A model generated the notes under the pieces. It made no database searches and was not told the origin of the DNA. It was given only the letters and a program-made list of their open reading frames with translations. Shown here piece by piece: positions 8,371-16,238 of a stretch of DNA of 64,000 nt. The translations under genes were made by a program, and so were the position numbers. Source of the stretch: Streptosporangiaceae bacterium NEAU-GS5. Lineage in GTDB: Bacteria; Actinomycetota; Actinomycetes; Streptosporangiales; Streptosporangiaceae. The stretch covers positions 62,001-126,000 of the forward strand of contig JAGFNW010000006.1 in assembly GCA_017592665.1 (NCBI GenBank), written 5' to 3'. Position 1 is the first letter of the stretch; every line of letters starts with the position of its first letter.

Positions 8371-10620
8371 GTGGCGGGTGAGACGGCCGCGCTGGAAGCG
8401 GCGTTCTCCCGAGTGGTCCGGCTGGCGGGTGAGCACGCCGGCGCCCTGGATTCGGCCGCGCGCTACATGGCGGCCAGCACGTGGGTAGGTGGCGGAGCGG
8501 TCGCGTTCAGCCAAGCGCTGTCCGGCCAGCGCACCCGGCTGCAGCGCGCCTTCGAAACGGCCGCCGGGCAGATCGCCGGTCAGATCCGCGCCCAAGGCGG
8601 TCACGTCGCCATACCCGCCCTCACGACGTCCATCGCCATTCTGTCGTCCACCACACACGGCTCCGGCGGCTCGTACGCCGGCATGGACGTGGCCGCCATG
8701 ACCCGCCTCATCCACGACCTCGACCACGCGGCCGACACCCTTCCCGCCGCAGCCCACCAACTCACCGCGATCCTCACCGAGGCCTGCATCCCCAACAGCA
8801 CCCCCCGCCCCAACGCCGCCCCCGGCTCCGGCCACAACCCCAGCCTCGGCCCCGGCGCGGGCCACTACCTCGACCGCGCCCCCGACCACTACCTCGACGC
8901 CGGTCACTATCCCGGCCGCGACCTCGACCGCGGCACCGATCCCGACCGCGACATCGCCGCCGTCGGCGCCTGGGCCGCCGCCCAGGTCCCCGACCTACGC
9001 CGACGGCTGACGGTCCTGCAGCAGCAATACGACTCCGGCCTGACCTCGGCCGGAATGGCAGCCTTCGGCCTGTTCGGCGGCTATGCCCCCGACCAAGGCG
9101 GAGCCGCCACCGCCCTAGCCACCGCCACGGCCCTAGCCACCGCCCTCGCCACAGTCGGAAACGCCCACGCGGGAGACACCACCGCGGGAAGGCCCACCGC
9201 GGGAAGCACCACCGCGGGAAGCACCACCGCGGGAAGCACCACCGCAGGAGGTACCACCGCGGCGGACACCTCCGCCTTCTCCACTGCGGGAAGTACCACC
9301 GCGGGAGGCACCTCCGCCTCCTCCACGGCTCTCGCTGCCGCCCTCGCCACCGTGCTCACCGCTCAGCGAACCGGCAAGGACGCCACCCTCGCTGCCCGCG
9401 TCACCGCATGGTGGCGGCTGCTCAGCCACGCCGCCCAGGAGCACCTGATCGCGGCCGCCCCCAACCTCGTCGGCAGCCTCAACGGCCTGCCCGCGGCGAC
9501 CCGCGACCGAGCCAATCGCACGTTCCTGCACGAGCAGCAGGTCGCGATCGAACGCCGGCTGGCACAATTGCGGACGTCGGGACATCCAGCAGGCCGGAAA
9601 ACCCAGGAGTTCCGGGAGCTTGACCTGAAGCTACGGCAGATCGACGCGGTCACCCAGAGCCTGGCCCTAGGCGGGGCCCAAGGCCGCCCGCCCGCGCTCC
9701 TGCTCAGCCTCAGCCTCGGTGGCCTCGGCCGCACCGCCATCTCCTTCGGCGACCCCGATCAAGCCGACACCGTCGTCACATCGGTCCCCGGCACCGGCAC
9801 CCGCCTCGACGGCATCCTCACCGACGTCGACCGCGCCGGCAAACTGTGGGACCAGGCACACAGCACCGCCCGCTCGCAGAAAATCGCGTCCGTGCTCTGG
9901 TTCGAATACGACGCGCCACAGTTGGATGCCACCGAAATTCTCGCCGACCGCTCAGTCACCGCCCCCTACATCGCCCAGCGCGGCGGCGGAACGTTGGACA
10001 GCTTCATAGACGGTCTTCACACAGCGCATAAAGCGAGCTCGATTCCCCGTTTCACGGTGCTAGGCCACAGCTACGGCTCGGTCGTCGTGGGCGTCGCCGC
10101 ACAGGGCAGGCCCAGAGCCTTCGCCGACCAGCTGATCGCACTTGGCAGTCCGGGCATGATGGCGACCAGGGCCCGGCAGTTGGGAGTCGACCAGGTGTGG
10201 GTAGGCGAGTCGCCCCACGATCCCGTCGCCGATCTGGGTCGTCTGCCTCTTCGCAGCGTGCGAGGCCCAGGTGGCCGGATCGAGCCTGAATTCTCCATAG
10301 ACGGTCCTTTCGGCACCGATCCCAGCGACCCCGAATTCGGCGCCCATCGATTCGTCGTCCAAGACCTCCCAGGCAACCTCCTGGACGTCATCCCTTACAA
10401 CTTCCCCGCGCATTCCGGCTACTGGGATCCGAACTCGCCCTCCCTGAGGCACCTGGGTTTCCTCATCAACGGCCAATACAGCAACGTGCTGGTTATTCCA
10501 CTGCCGTTGCCACATCCGGAGGCGGAGCCTCCGCCGACTCCTCCTTCGGTGGCGACACCCGATCGATCATCGCGGCCTTCGCCCACGCCGCAGCCCTCGC
10601 CCGGTCCATCGGGAGCCTAG
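8371..10620 (+). CDS. DUF1023 alpha/beta-hydrolase with low-complexity insert
   Basis: A 749-residue protein. Residues 1-120 are helical, resembling the WXG100/ESX-style N-terminus often joined to DUF1023. Residues about 140-190 are rich in Gly/His/Pro/Asp. Residues 255-330 are a Thr/Ser/Ala/Gly repeat tract, encoded partly by 15-base tandem repeats. From about residue 450 comes the DUF1023 hydrolase with the nucleophile elbow GHSYGS and a late HSGYW that may hold the catalytic histidine. The C-terminus is a Pro/Ser tail. No signal peptide is seen, so ESX-type export is possible but not shown. GTG start without a clear ribosome site; the lipoprotein gene follows immediately. Confidence 0.8.
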   Translation: MAGETAALEAAFSRVVRLAGEHAGALDSAARYMAASTWVGGGAVAFSQALSGQRTRLQRAFETAAGQIAGQIRAQGGHVAIPALTTSIAILSSTTHGSGGSYAGMDVAAMTRLIHDLDHAADTLPAAAHQLTAILTEACIPNSTPRPNAAPGSGHNPSLGPGAGHYLDRAPDHYLDAGHYPGRDLDRGTDPDRDIAAVGAWAAAQVPDLRRRLTVLQQQYDSGLTSAGMAAFGLFGGYAPDQGGAATALATATALATALATVGNAHAGDTTAGRPTAGSTTAGSTTAGSTTAGGTTAADTSAFSTAGSTTAGGTSASSTALAAALATVLTAQRTGKDATLAARVTAWWRLLSHAAQEHLIAAAPNLVGSLNGLPAATRDRANRTFLHEQQVAIERRLAQLRTSGHPAGRKTQEFRELDLKLRQIDAVTQSLALGGAQGRPPALLLSLSLGGLGRTAISFGDPDQADTVVTSVPGTGTRLDGILTDVDRAGKLWDQAHSTARSQKIASVLWFEYDAPQLDATEILADRSVTAPYIAQRGGGTLDSFIDGLHTAHKASSIPRFTVLGHSYGSVVVGVAAQGRPRAFADQLIALGSPGMMATRARQLGVDQVWVGESPHDPVADLGRLPLRSVRGPGGRIEPEFSIDGPFGTDPSDPEFGAHRFVVQDLPGNLLDVIPYNFPAHSGYWDPNSPSLRHLGFLINGQYSNVLVIPLPLPHPEAEPPPTPPSVATPDRSSRPSPTPQPSPGPSGA
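9184..9258 (+). repeat. 15-base tandem repeat inside the DUF1023 gene
   Basis: About five copies of GCGGGAAGCACCACC with small changes, encoding a Thr/Ala/Gly/Ser repeat (AGSTT). Degenerate copies continue to about 9320. The unit is a multiple of three, so copy-number change would keep the frame. Confidence 0.85.
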
Positions 10621-11139
10621 ATGCGCCAACCCCGTCGATTCACCATAGCCGTCATCCTCCTCGTGGCCGGCTGCGCGTCCACAGGTCCCACTCAGGAGGG
10701 CGCAGTGAGCCCGATGCCCGATCGCCCGACCATCACCAAGGCCCAAGCGCTGGAGCGGATCCAGGAGCTCATCGACGGCGCCGCCGCAGCCGTCGTGCCC
10801 AAGCCGAAGCTCGAGCTCTACAAGCCCAGCCTGAGGGATGCAACCTGCGATCAGCCAACAGATGGTGGCTCCAAGGATCGCATCGTCGTCCATCGGGAGT
10901 ACTACTTGAACGGCATTCCGAAAGATCAGCTCAAGGATGCTTCGAGGAAGATCAAGACGTACTGGGAGCAACAGGGACACTACATCGACGGCGTCGCTCC
11001 CGATGGAATCGGAATCTACGCGCGCTCGCGACCCGAAGATTTCTACCTGGCGCTGAGCTGGTCCGAGGGGGACGTGTTACTGCTCGGATCTACGTCGACG
11101 TGTATCTGGCCTAATGGGACGCCGGAGGGGGGTTCGTGA
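10621..11139 (+). CDS. Small lipoprotein
   Basis: A 172-residue protein with a lipobox LVAGC (Cys18) after a short positively charged, hydrophobic signal, so it should be anchored to the outer face of the membrane. The mature part contains two further cysteines that could form a disulfide. No family recognised. Its ATG abuts the stop of the DUF1023 gene, with GGGAG as ribosome site inside that gene, so the two are probably cotranscribed. Confidence 0.8.
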   Translation: MRQPRRFTIAVILLVAGCASTGPTQEGAVSPMPDRPTITKAQALERIQELIDGAAAAVVPKPKLELYKPSLRDATCDQPTDGGSKDRIVVHREYYLNGIPKDQLKDASRKIKTYWEQQGHYIDGVAPDGIGIYARSRPEDFYLALSWSEGDVLLLGSTSTCIWPNGTPEGGS

Positions 11140-11183
11140 CGGGGAACTGACTGTTGGGGGCTGTGGGATGACAAAATCGCCGT

Positions 11184-11837
11184 ATGCGGGTGCTGATCTG
11201 TGACGATTCTGCTCTTTTCCGCCGGGGGCTGGCCCTGCTGCTCAAGCAGTCCGGTGTGGAGGTCGTGGCCGAGGCGCGGGACGCGTCCGAGGCGCGCAAG
11301 CTCGCCGAGGAGCACCACGCCGACGCCGCGATCCTGGACATCCGCATGCCGCCCACCTTCACCGACGAGGGTCTCGCCGCCGCCGTCGAGCTCCGCCAGC
11401 GCTTCCCCGACATGGGAGTGCTCGTCCTTTCCACGTACGCCGAAGCGGCCTTCGCCGAGCGGCTGCTCTCGGCCAGCCCGCGCGGGGTCGGCTACCTGCT
11501 GAAAGACCGCGTGGACGACGCGTCGGCGCTGCGCGAAGCGCTCGAACGCGTGCGTGGCGGCGGCTCCGTCGTCGACCCTGAGATCGTCAGCATGCTGCTC
11601 GCGCGCCGCCATCAGGAGACCCAGATCGACCGCCTCACCGAACGCGAGCGCGACGTGCTCACCCTGATGGCCGAGGGCCGCTCCAACGGCGCCATCGCAC
11701 GTCAGCTCTATTTAGGCGCGAAGACCGTCGAGGCGCACATCGCCGCCGTCTTCAGCAAGCTGGGGCTCGGCCCGGCGTCGGACGACAACCGCCGGGTGCT
11801 GGCCGTGCTCACCTGGCTGCGGATGGAGCAACGATGA
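11184..11837 (+). CDS. NarL/FixJ-type response regulator
   Basis: A 217-residue two-domain regulator. The receiver domain has the acidic pair in ICDD, the phospho-acceptor Asp in AILDIRMPP and the Lys in LLKDR. The C-terminal LuxR helix-turn-helix is LTERERDVLTLMAEGRSNGAIA (about residues 152-173). CAAAAT at 11172-11177 lies exactly six bases before the ATG and no Shine-Dalgarno is seen, which points to a leaderless transcript. It overlaps the next regulator gene by ATGA. The likely kinase is the leftward gene at 14319-16235; the pairing is inferred from proximity. Confidence 0.92.
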   Translation: MRVLICDDSALFRRGLALLLKQSGVEVVAEARDASEARKLAEEHHADAAILDIRMPPTFTDEGLAAAVELRQRFPDMGVLVLSTYAEAAFAERLLSASPRGVGYLLKDRVDDASALREALERVRGGGSVVDPEIVSMLLARRHQETQIDRLTERERDVLTLMAEGRSNGAIARQLYLGAKTVEAHIAAVFSKLGLGPASDDNRRVLAVLTWLRMEQR

Positions 11838-12514
11838 TCCGCGTGGTGATCGCGGAGGACGCGTTCCTCGTCCGCGAAGGGGTCCGCCGGGTTCTCGACC
11901 TGACCACCGACCTCGAGGTCGCGGCGCTCTGCGCCGATCTTCCCGAGCTGCTGACCGCCGTCGAACAGCACTCCCCCGACGTCGTCGTCACCGACATCCG
12001 CATGCCGCCGACCTCCTCCGACGAGGGCATTCAGGCCGCCATCCGATTTCGCCGCACCAATCCGAAGCTCGGCGTGGTCGTGCTGTCGCAATATGCCGAG
12101 CCGGCGTACGCGACGCCGCTGCTGGCGGGCGGCAGCGCCGGACGGGCCTATCTGCTGAAGGAGCGGATCGGCGACCCGCAGGCCCTGACCAACGCCATCC
12201 GGTCCGTCGCCCAGGGCGGGTCCGTGATCGACCCGCTCGTCGTGGAAGCGCTGGTCGCCGACTCGGTGCACACCCGCTCGTCCCCGTTGACCACGCTCAC
12301 CGCCCGCGAGCTCGACGTGCTCGGCCAGATCGCGCAGGGAAAGAGCAACGCCGCCGTCGGAGCGTCCCTGTTCCTCACCGAGCGGGCCGTCGAAAAGCAC
12401 ATCAACGCACTGTTCTCAAAGCTCGGCCTCGGTCCCGAACCGGACATCAACCGCCGCGTCATGGCCGTGCTGCTCTACCTGTCAGCCCAGGCAGGTGGTG
12501 CTAGCACCCGCTAG
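11834..12514 (+). CDS. NarL/FixJ-type response regulator, second copy
   Basis: A 226-residue paralogue of the preceding gene: receiver with VVTDIRMPP and LLKER, then a LuxR helix-turn-helix (LTARELDVLGQIAQGKSNAAVG). It shares with its neighbour and with the receiver-cyclase fusion at 24400-25725 the unusual receiver phrase DIRMPPT followed by DEG, which suggests all three descend from one duplicated regulator. Translationally coupled to the first copy by a four-base overlap. Confidence 0.92.
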   Translation: MIRVVIAEDAFLVREGVRRVLDLTTDLEVAALCADLPELLTAVEQHSPDVVVTDIRMPPTSSDEGIQAAIRFRRTNPKLGVVVLSQYAEPAYATPLLAGGSAGRAYLLKERIGDPQALTNAIRSVAQGGSVIDPLVVEALVADSVHTRSSPLTTLTARELDVLGQIAQGKSNAAVGASLFLTERAVEKHINALFSKLGLGPEPDINRRVMAVLLYLSAQAGGASTR

Positions 12515-12569
12515 ACGTAGTGGTCACGCCCTTGGAAGACGATCGTTGGTGCGAGAGTCTGGAGTTGTG

Positions 12570-12914
12570 ATGGACGTGCTCATCGTGGACGACCAGGCGC
12601 CATTCCGCTCGGTCGCGCGAGCCCTCATCCGCCTGCTGCCCGGCTGGCGGGTCGTGGGCGAGGCCGCCACGGGAGAAGACGCGTTCACGCAGGCCACGAC
12701 CGCGCGACCGGCCATGATTCTGATGGACATCAACCTGCCGGGGATCAGCGGCATCGAGGCCACCCGGCGGATCCTGGCCACCGCCCCGGAGACCAAGGTC
12801 GTGCTGCTGTCCACCTACGCCGCCGAGGATCTGCCTCCGGACGCCCGCGACTGCGGCGCCATCGCCTACATCCGCAAGGACGACCTCACCGCCGCCCGCC
12901 TGCGAGCGCTTTGA
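12570..12914 (+). CDS. Single-domain response regulator (receiver only)
   Basis: A 114-residue receiver without an output domain: acidic pair in IVDDQ, phospho-acceptor Asp in ILMDINLPG, Thr/Ser switch in LLSTYA and Lys in YIRKDD. The ATG at 12570 is preceded by GGAG at five bases; an open frame extends upstream into the previous gene but is not needed. Such proteins act as phosphate sinks or by protein contact. Its 3' end overlaps the convergent FAD gene by 29 bases. Confidence 0.82.
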   Translation: MDVLIVDDQAPFRSVARALIRLLPGWRVVGEAATGEDAFTQATTARPAMILMDINLPGISGIEATRRILATAPETKVVLLSTYAAEDLPPDARDCGAIAYIRKDDLTAARLRAL

Positions 12915-14322
12915 TCGCCAGCCTGGCCGCCTGACGGCCGCCCATGCCGTGGACCGCGGCCCCCGGCGGTGTGCTGGCCGAGGAGATGAAAAGCCCGGGC
13001 ACCGGCGTCGCCCACGGCCGCGGCGAATAGACGGGCCGCCGTATGAACTGCGACAGCGCGGCCGATCCGCCGCCGATGTCGCCGCCCACCAGGTTGGCGT
13101 TGCGCCGCTCCAGGTCGGCGGGGTTGAGCACGCTGCGCGCCAGGATCAGGTCGCGGAATCCCGGCGCGAACCGCTCGATCTGATCCTCGATGATCTCGGT
13201 CATGTCGGAGGTGGAGCCGTTGGGCACGTGACAGTACGCCCAGAGGATGTGCTTGCCCGCGGGCGCCCTCGTCGGGTCGGCCACCGTCGGCTGGACGACC
13301 AGCACATAGGGCCGCTCTGCGTGGCGGCCGCGCGCCACCTCGGCCTCGGCATAGGCGATCTCGTCGAGCGCGCCGCCCAGGTGGACGGTGCCGGCCGTGC
13401 CGACCTCCGGGTCGCGCCACGGGACCGGCCCGTCGAGCGCCCAGTCGACCTTGAAGACGCCCGGGCCGTAGCGGAACCGCTCCAACTTCCTCCGGTACGC
13501 CCCAGGCAGGCGGTCACCGGCGACCTGGACGATCTGGCGCGGAGTGAGGTTGAGGATCGTGGTCCGCGTCGGGGGGAGCTCGGCCAGGCTTTTGACGGGA
13601 TGACCCGTGACGGCCTCGCCGCCGAGCCGGACGAGCCTGGACACAAGGGCGTCGGCCAGCTCCTGGGCGCCGCCGCGCACCACGGGCCAGCCCACCAGAT
13701 GCGCGGACGAGGCGAGCATCAGGCCGTAGCCGGAGGTGATCGGCGCGCCGAGGTCGAGCATGGAGTGCGCGGCCATGCCGGCGAACGCGGCACGTGCGCG
13801 TTCAGTGCGGAACGCCGTACGGGCGAGGACGGTGGCCGGGAGCACGCCGAGCACGCCGAACCGGGCCGCCCTGACCGGCGCCCGGGGCACGCTCAGCGGC
13901 GCGAGCAACGTGTCGACCAGCGGAAACCCGGCTCGTGCCGTGGCACCCACCGTCGCACGCCAGGCCGCGCCGTCGCGGCCGAGACCTTCCGCCGTCCGCG
14001 CGAGATCCCGGTGGACGAGCACGGCCGGCCCATGCCCGGCGTCGAGCGGATGCGCGGCCGGGACGGGCGGATGCGCCCACTCGACGCCGTCCTTCTCCAC
14101 TCCCAGCTCGCGCATGGCGGGCGAGGCCAGAGCCATCGCCATCACGGTCGCGCCGACGTCGTGCCGAAACCCTGGCAGCGTCAGCTCGTCGCTGCGCAGG
14201 CCGCCGCCGAACGCGTCGGACCCTTCGAGGAGCAGCACCTTGTGCCCCTCCGTCGCCAGCGTGACCGCCGCGACCAGGCCGTTGGGCCCGGCGCCGACCA
14301 CGACGGCGTCGTATTCGGTCAT
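12886..14322 (-). CDS. Phytoene-dehydrogenase-like FAD/NAD(P) oxidoreductase
   Basis: A 478-residue flavoprotein of the carotenoid-dehydrogenase/amine-oxidase superfamily. The N-terminal dinucleotide motif is VVVGAGPNGLVAA, followed by LLLEGSDAFGGGLRS. The C-terminal FAD contact region includes GLFISSASTPPGAAVHGMGG. No other carotenoid genes are present, so a carotenoid role is not supported; many such proteins in actinobacteria have unknown substrates. It overlaps the histidine kinase stop by ATGA and is probably the last gene of the leftward transport-signalling operon. Confidence 0.87.
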   Translation of the reverse strand: MTEYDAVVVGAGPNGLVAAVTLATEGHKVLLLEGSDAFGGGLRSDELTLPGFRHDVGATVMAMALASPAMRELGVEKDGVEWAHPPVPAAHPLDAGHGPAVLVHRDLARTAEGLGRDGAAWRATVGATARAGFPLVDTLLAPLSVPRAPVRAARFGVLGVLPATVLARTAFRTERARAAFAGMAAHSMLDLGAPITSGYGLMLASSAHLVGWPVVRGGAQELADALVSRLVRLGGEAVTGHPVKSLAELPPTRTTILNLTPRQIVQVAGDRLPGAYRRKLERFRYGPGVFKVDWALDGPVPWRDPEVGTAGTVHLGGALDEIAYAEAEVARGRHAERPYVLVVQPTVADPTRAPAGKHILWAYCHVPNGSTSDMTEIIEDQIERFAPGFRDLILARSVLNPADLERRNANLVGGDIGGGSAALSQFIRRPVYSPRPWATPVPGLFISSASTPPGAAVHGMGGRQAARLAIKALAGGRR

Positions 14323-16235
14323 CTTTCTCCCCCGATCGGAATCTCGCCGCGGATCGTCGTGCCCGAGCCGACGGCCGACTCCACGAAGAGCCTGCCTCCG
14401 ATCGCGCCGAGCCGGTCGGTCATGTTGACGAACCCGTGCCCGCCGTTGACCTTCGCGTCGAAGCCCTGCCCGTCGTCGGCGACCGAGAAGCGCAGCAGGC
14501 CGTTGTCGGCCCTCACCTTGACCTCGATCGAGGCCTCCTGTCCCGCGTACTTCCCGGCGTTCTGGATGGCCTCAAGGCAGCAGAAGTAGATGGCCGCCTC
14601 GACCTCCTCGCGGTAGCGGATGGGCAGGTCGACCTCCACGTGATAGGGCAATGCCACCCGGCGGCTGACCGAGCGCAGCGCCTCGCCCAGCCCGTGGTCG
14701 CGCAGGAGCGGCGGATAGATGCCGTGCGCCAGCTCGCGGAAGGCCGCGTTGGTCTGCTGCACGTCGGAGCGCAGCTCTTCCAGCAGTTCGGCGGCCACCC
14801 CTGGATCGTCCTTGAGGATCTCGCGCACCAGGCCGAGCTTGACCGACAGGGCGACGAGATGCTGCTGGGCGCCGTCATGCAGGTCGCGTTCGATGGCCCG
14901 GCGCGAGGCGTCGGCGGCGGTGACGATGCGCAGCCGGGAGGCCTGCAGCTCCTCGTTGCGCTGCCGCAACTCCTCGAGGGAGGCCTGCAGCGCCGAGTCG
15001 AGCCGCATGTTGTGGAGCGCGAGGCCGACCTGGCGGGCCAGCTCGATGAGGACGCGGTCGTCTTCCTCGGTGAAGTCGACGCCTTCAGGCGGACGCCGTA
15101 CGACCAGGAGACCGAGCAGGTCGCCCAGGTGGGCGGCGGGGGCGACCCGTACGGGGGCCTCGCGATCCTCGACGAACTTGGGCAGCCAGACCGTGAGCCA
15201 CGCGGGCCCGCCGATCCTGGTGCGGCCGACGACCAGCCGCTCCTTCTCACTGAGTATGAGCGTGGCGTCCGGGCGCTCCGGCACGCTGGCCGTCAGGTGC
15301 AACCTGCCCCCCGAGCCGACCCACACCTCGGCGCCGGCCTGGCCGAGTGCCGCGCGCAGCGACTCCACCAGTTGGAGCAGCAGCTCGTCGAACGGCACGG
15401 CACGGCTCATCCGCGCGCCGAACGAGGCCAGCGCCTCCTCCGGGGTCTGTCCGCGGCGTCCCAGCATCGACCGGCCGAAGGAGACGAGCCGGAAGCGCAG
15501 CGGCAGCGCCAGCAGCACCGCGGTGAGCCCGGCGACCATGCTGGCCAGCAGGATGTCGCGCTCCGGCTCGGTCGGCTCGTGCGCGAGCCCGACCACGACG
15601 ACCAGGTAGACGGCGACCACCATGAGCGCCAGCCCGGCCAGCACCACGGACTCCACGAGCGCCTTCTCGGCCTGCTTGGCGACGGCGTTGAGCTGGCCGG
15701 CGAGCACGCCGAGCGGCAGGGTCGCCATGGCCGCGAACAGCCAGGGCAGCCGGTCGTCGGGCATGCTGAACAGCTCGTGCGTGGCGAGGATGACCGCGTC
15801 CGCGGCCCCGGCGACCACTGCGGCCGACGCGACCCACTGCAGGGTGCGGCGGCGCACGGCCGGGGCCTTCGGGCAGCGCAGCAGCACGGCCACGAGGGCG
15901 ATCGCGGCGCCGCCCAGGGCTGCGGCGATCATCTGGCCGACCCCGGGCGTACGGCCGGAGACCAGTAAGTAGCCTGCCCAGGCGGCCCCGGCCGCGAAGC
16001 CCAGCCCGGCGATCGAACGCCGCCACGGCGTGCCGACGATCCCGTCCGGCAGGCTCAGCCCGCAGGCCAGCCACGCCGCGACGACCACCGGCGCGAACGC
16101 CGGCCAGATCGTGGCCGCGACGTGGGTCGCGGCGACCAGGGCCGCCCAGCGCGCCAGCGCCGGCCGACCGGCGGGCAGGGCTCCGAGCGCCGCCGCCAAC
16201 CAGGCGGCGATGACGACTACGGACGCTACGACCAT
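14319..16235 (-). CDS. Membrane sensor histidine kinase, HisKA_3 (NarL-partner) type
   Basis: A 638-residue kinase. The first 250 residues carry about eight hydrophobic helices. A GAF-like domain spans roughly 265-410. The dimerisation/phospho-acceptor helix has His453 in ERDLHDGAQQHL, and the HATPase domain has the N-box AIQNAGKYA and the G-box DDGQGF. This class partners NarL-type regulators, two of which are encoded just to the left. It starts three bases after the permease stop, so transport and sensing are probably one transcription unit. Confidence 0.9.
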   Translation of the reverse strand: MVVASVVVIAAWLAAALGALPAGRPALARWAALVAATHVAATIWPAFAPVVVAAWLACGLSLPDGIVGTPWRRSIAGLGFAAGAAWAGYLLVSGRTPGVGQMIAAALGGAAIALVAVLLRCPKAPAVRRRTLQWVASAAVVAGAADAVILATHELFSMPDDRLPWLFAAMATLPLGVLAGQLNAVAKQAEKALVESVVLAGLALMVVAVYLVVVVGLAHEPTEPERDILLASMVAGLTAVLLALPLRFRLVSFGRSMLGRRGQTPEEALASFGARMSRAVPFDELLLQLVESLRAALGQAGAEVWVGSGGRLHLTASVPERPDATLILSEKERLVVGRTRIGGPAWLTVWLPKFVEDREAPVRVAPAAHLGDLLGLLVVRRPPEGVDFTEEDDRVLIELARQVGLALHNMRLDSALQASLEELRQRNEELQASRLRIVTAADASRRAIERDLHDGAQQHLVALSVKLGLVREILKDDPGVAAELLEELRSDVQQTNAAFRELAHGIYPPLLRDHGLGEALRSVSRRVALPYHVEVDLPIRYREEVEAAIYFCCLEAIQNAGKYAGQEASIEVKVRADNGLLRFSVADDGQGFDAKVNGGHGFVNMTDRLGAIGGRLFVESAVGSGTTIRGEIPIGGER

Positions 16236-16238
16236 GAC

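Noticed and set aside
9184-9320. Possible CRISPR-like array
   Set aside because: The units are contiguous 15-base tandem repeats without spacers and code for a regular peptide.
12886-14322. Carotenoid desaturase assignment for the FAD protein
   Set aside because: No phytoene synthase or other carotenoid gene lies nearby, so only the broad family name is justified.
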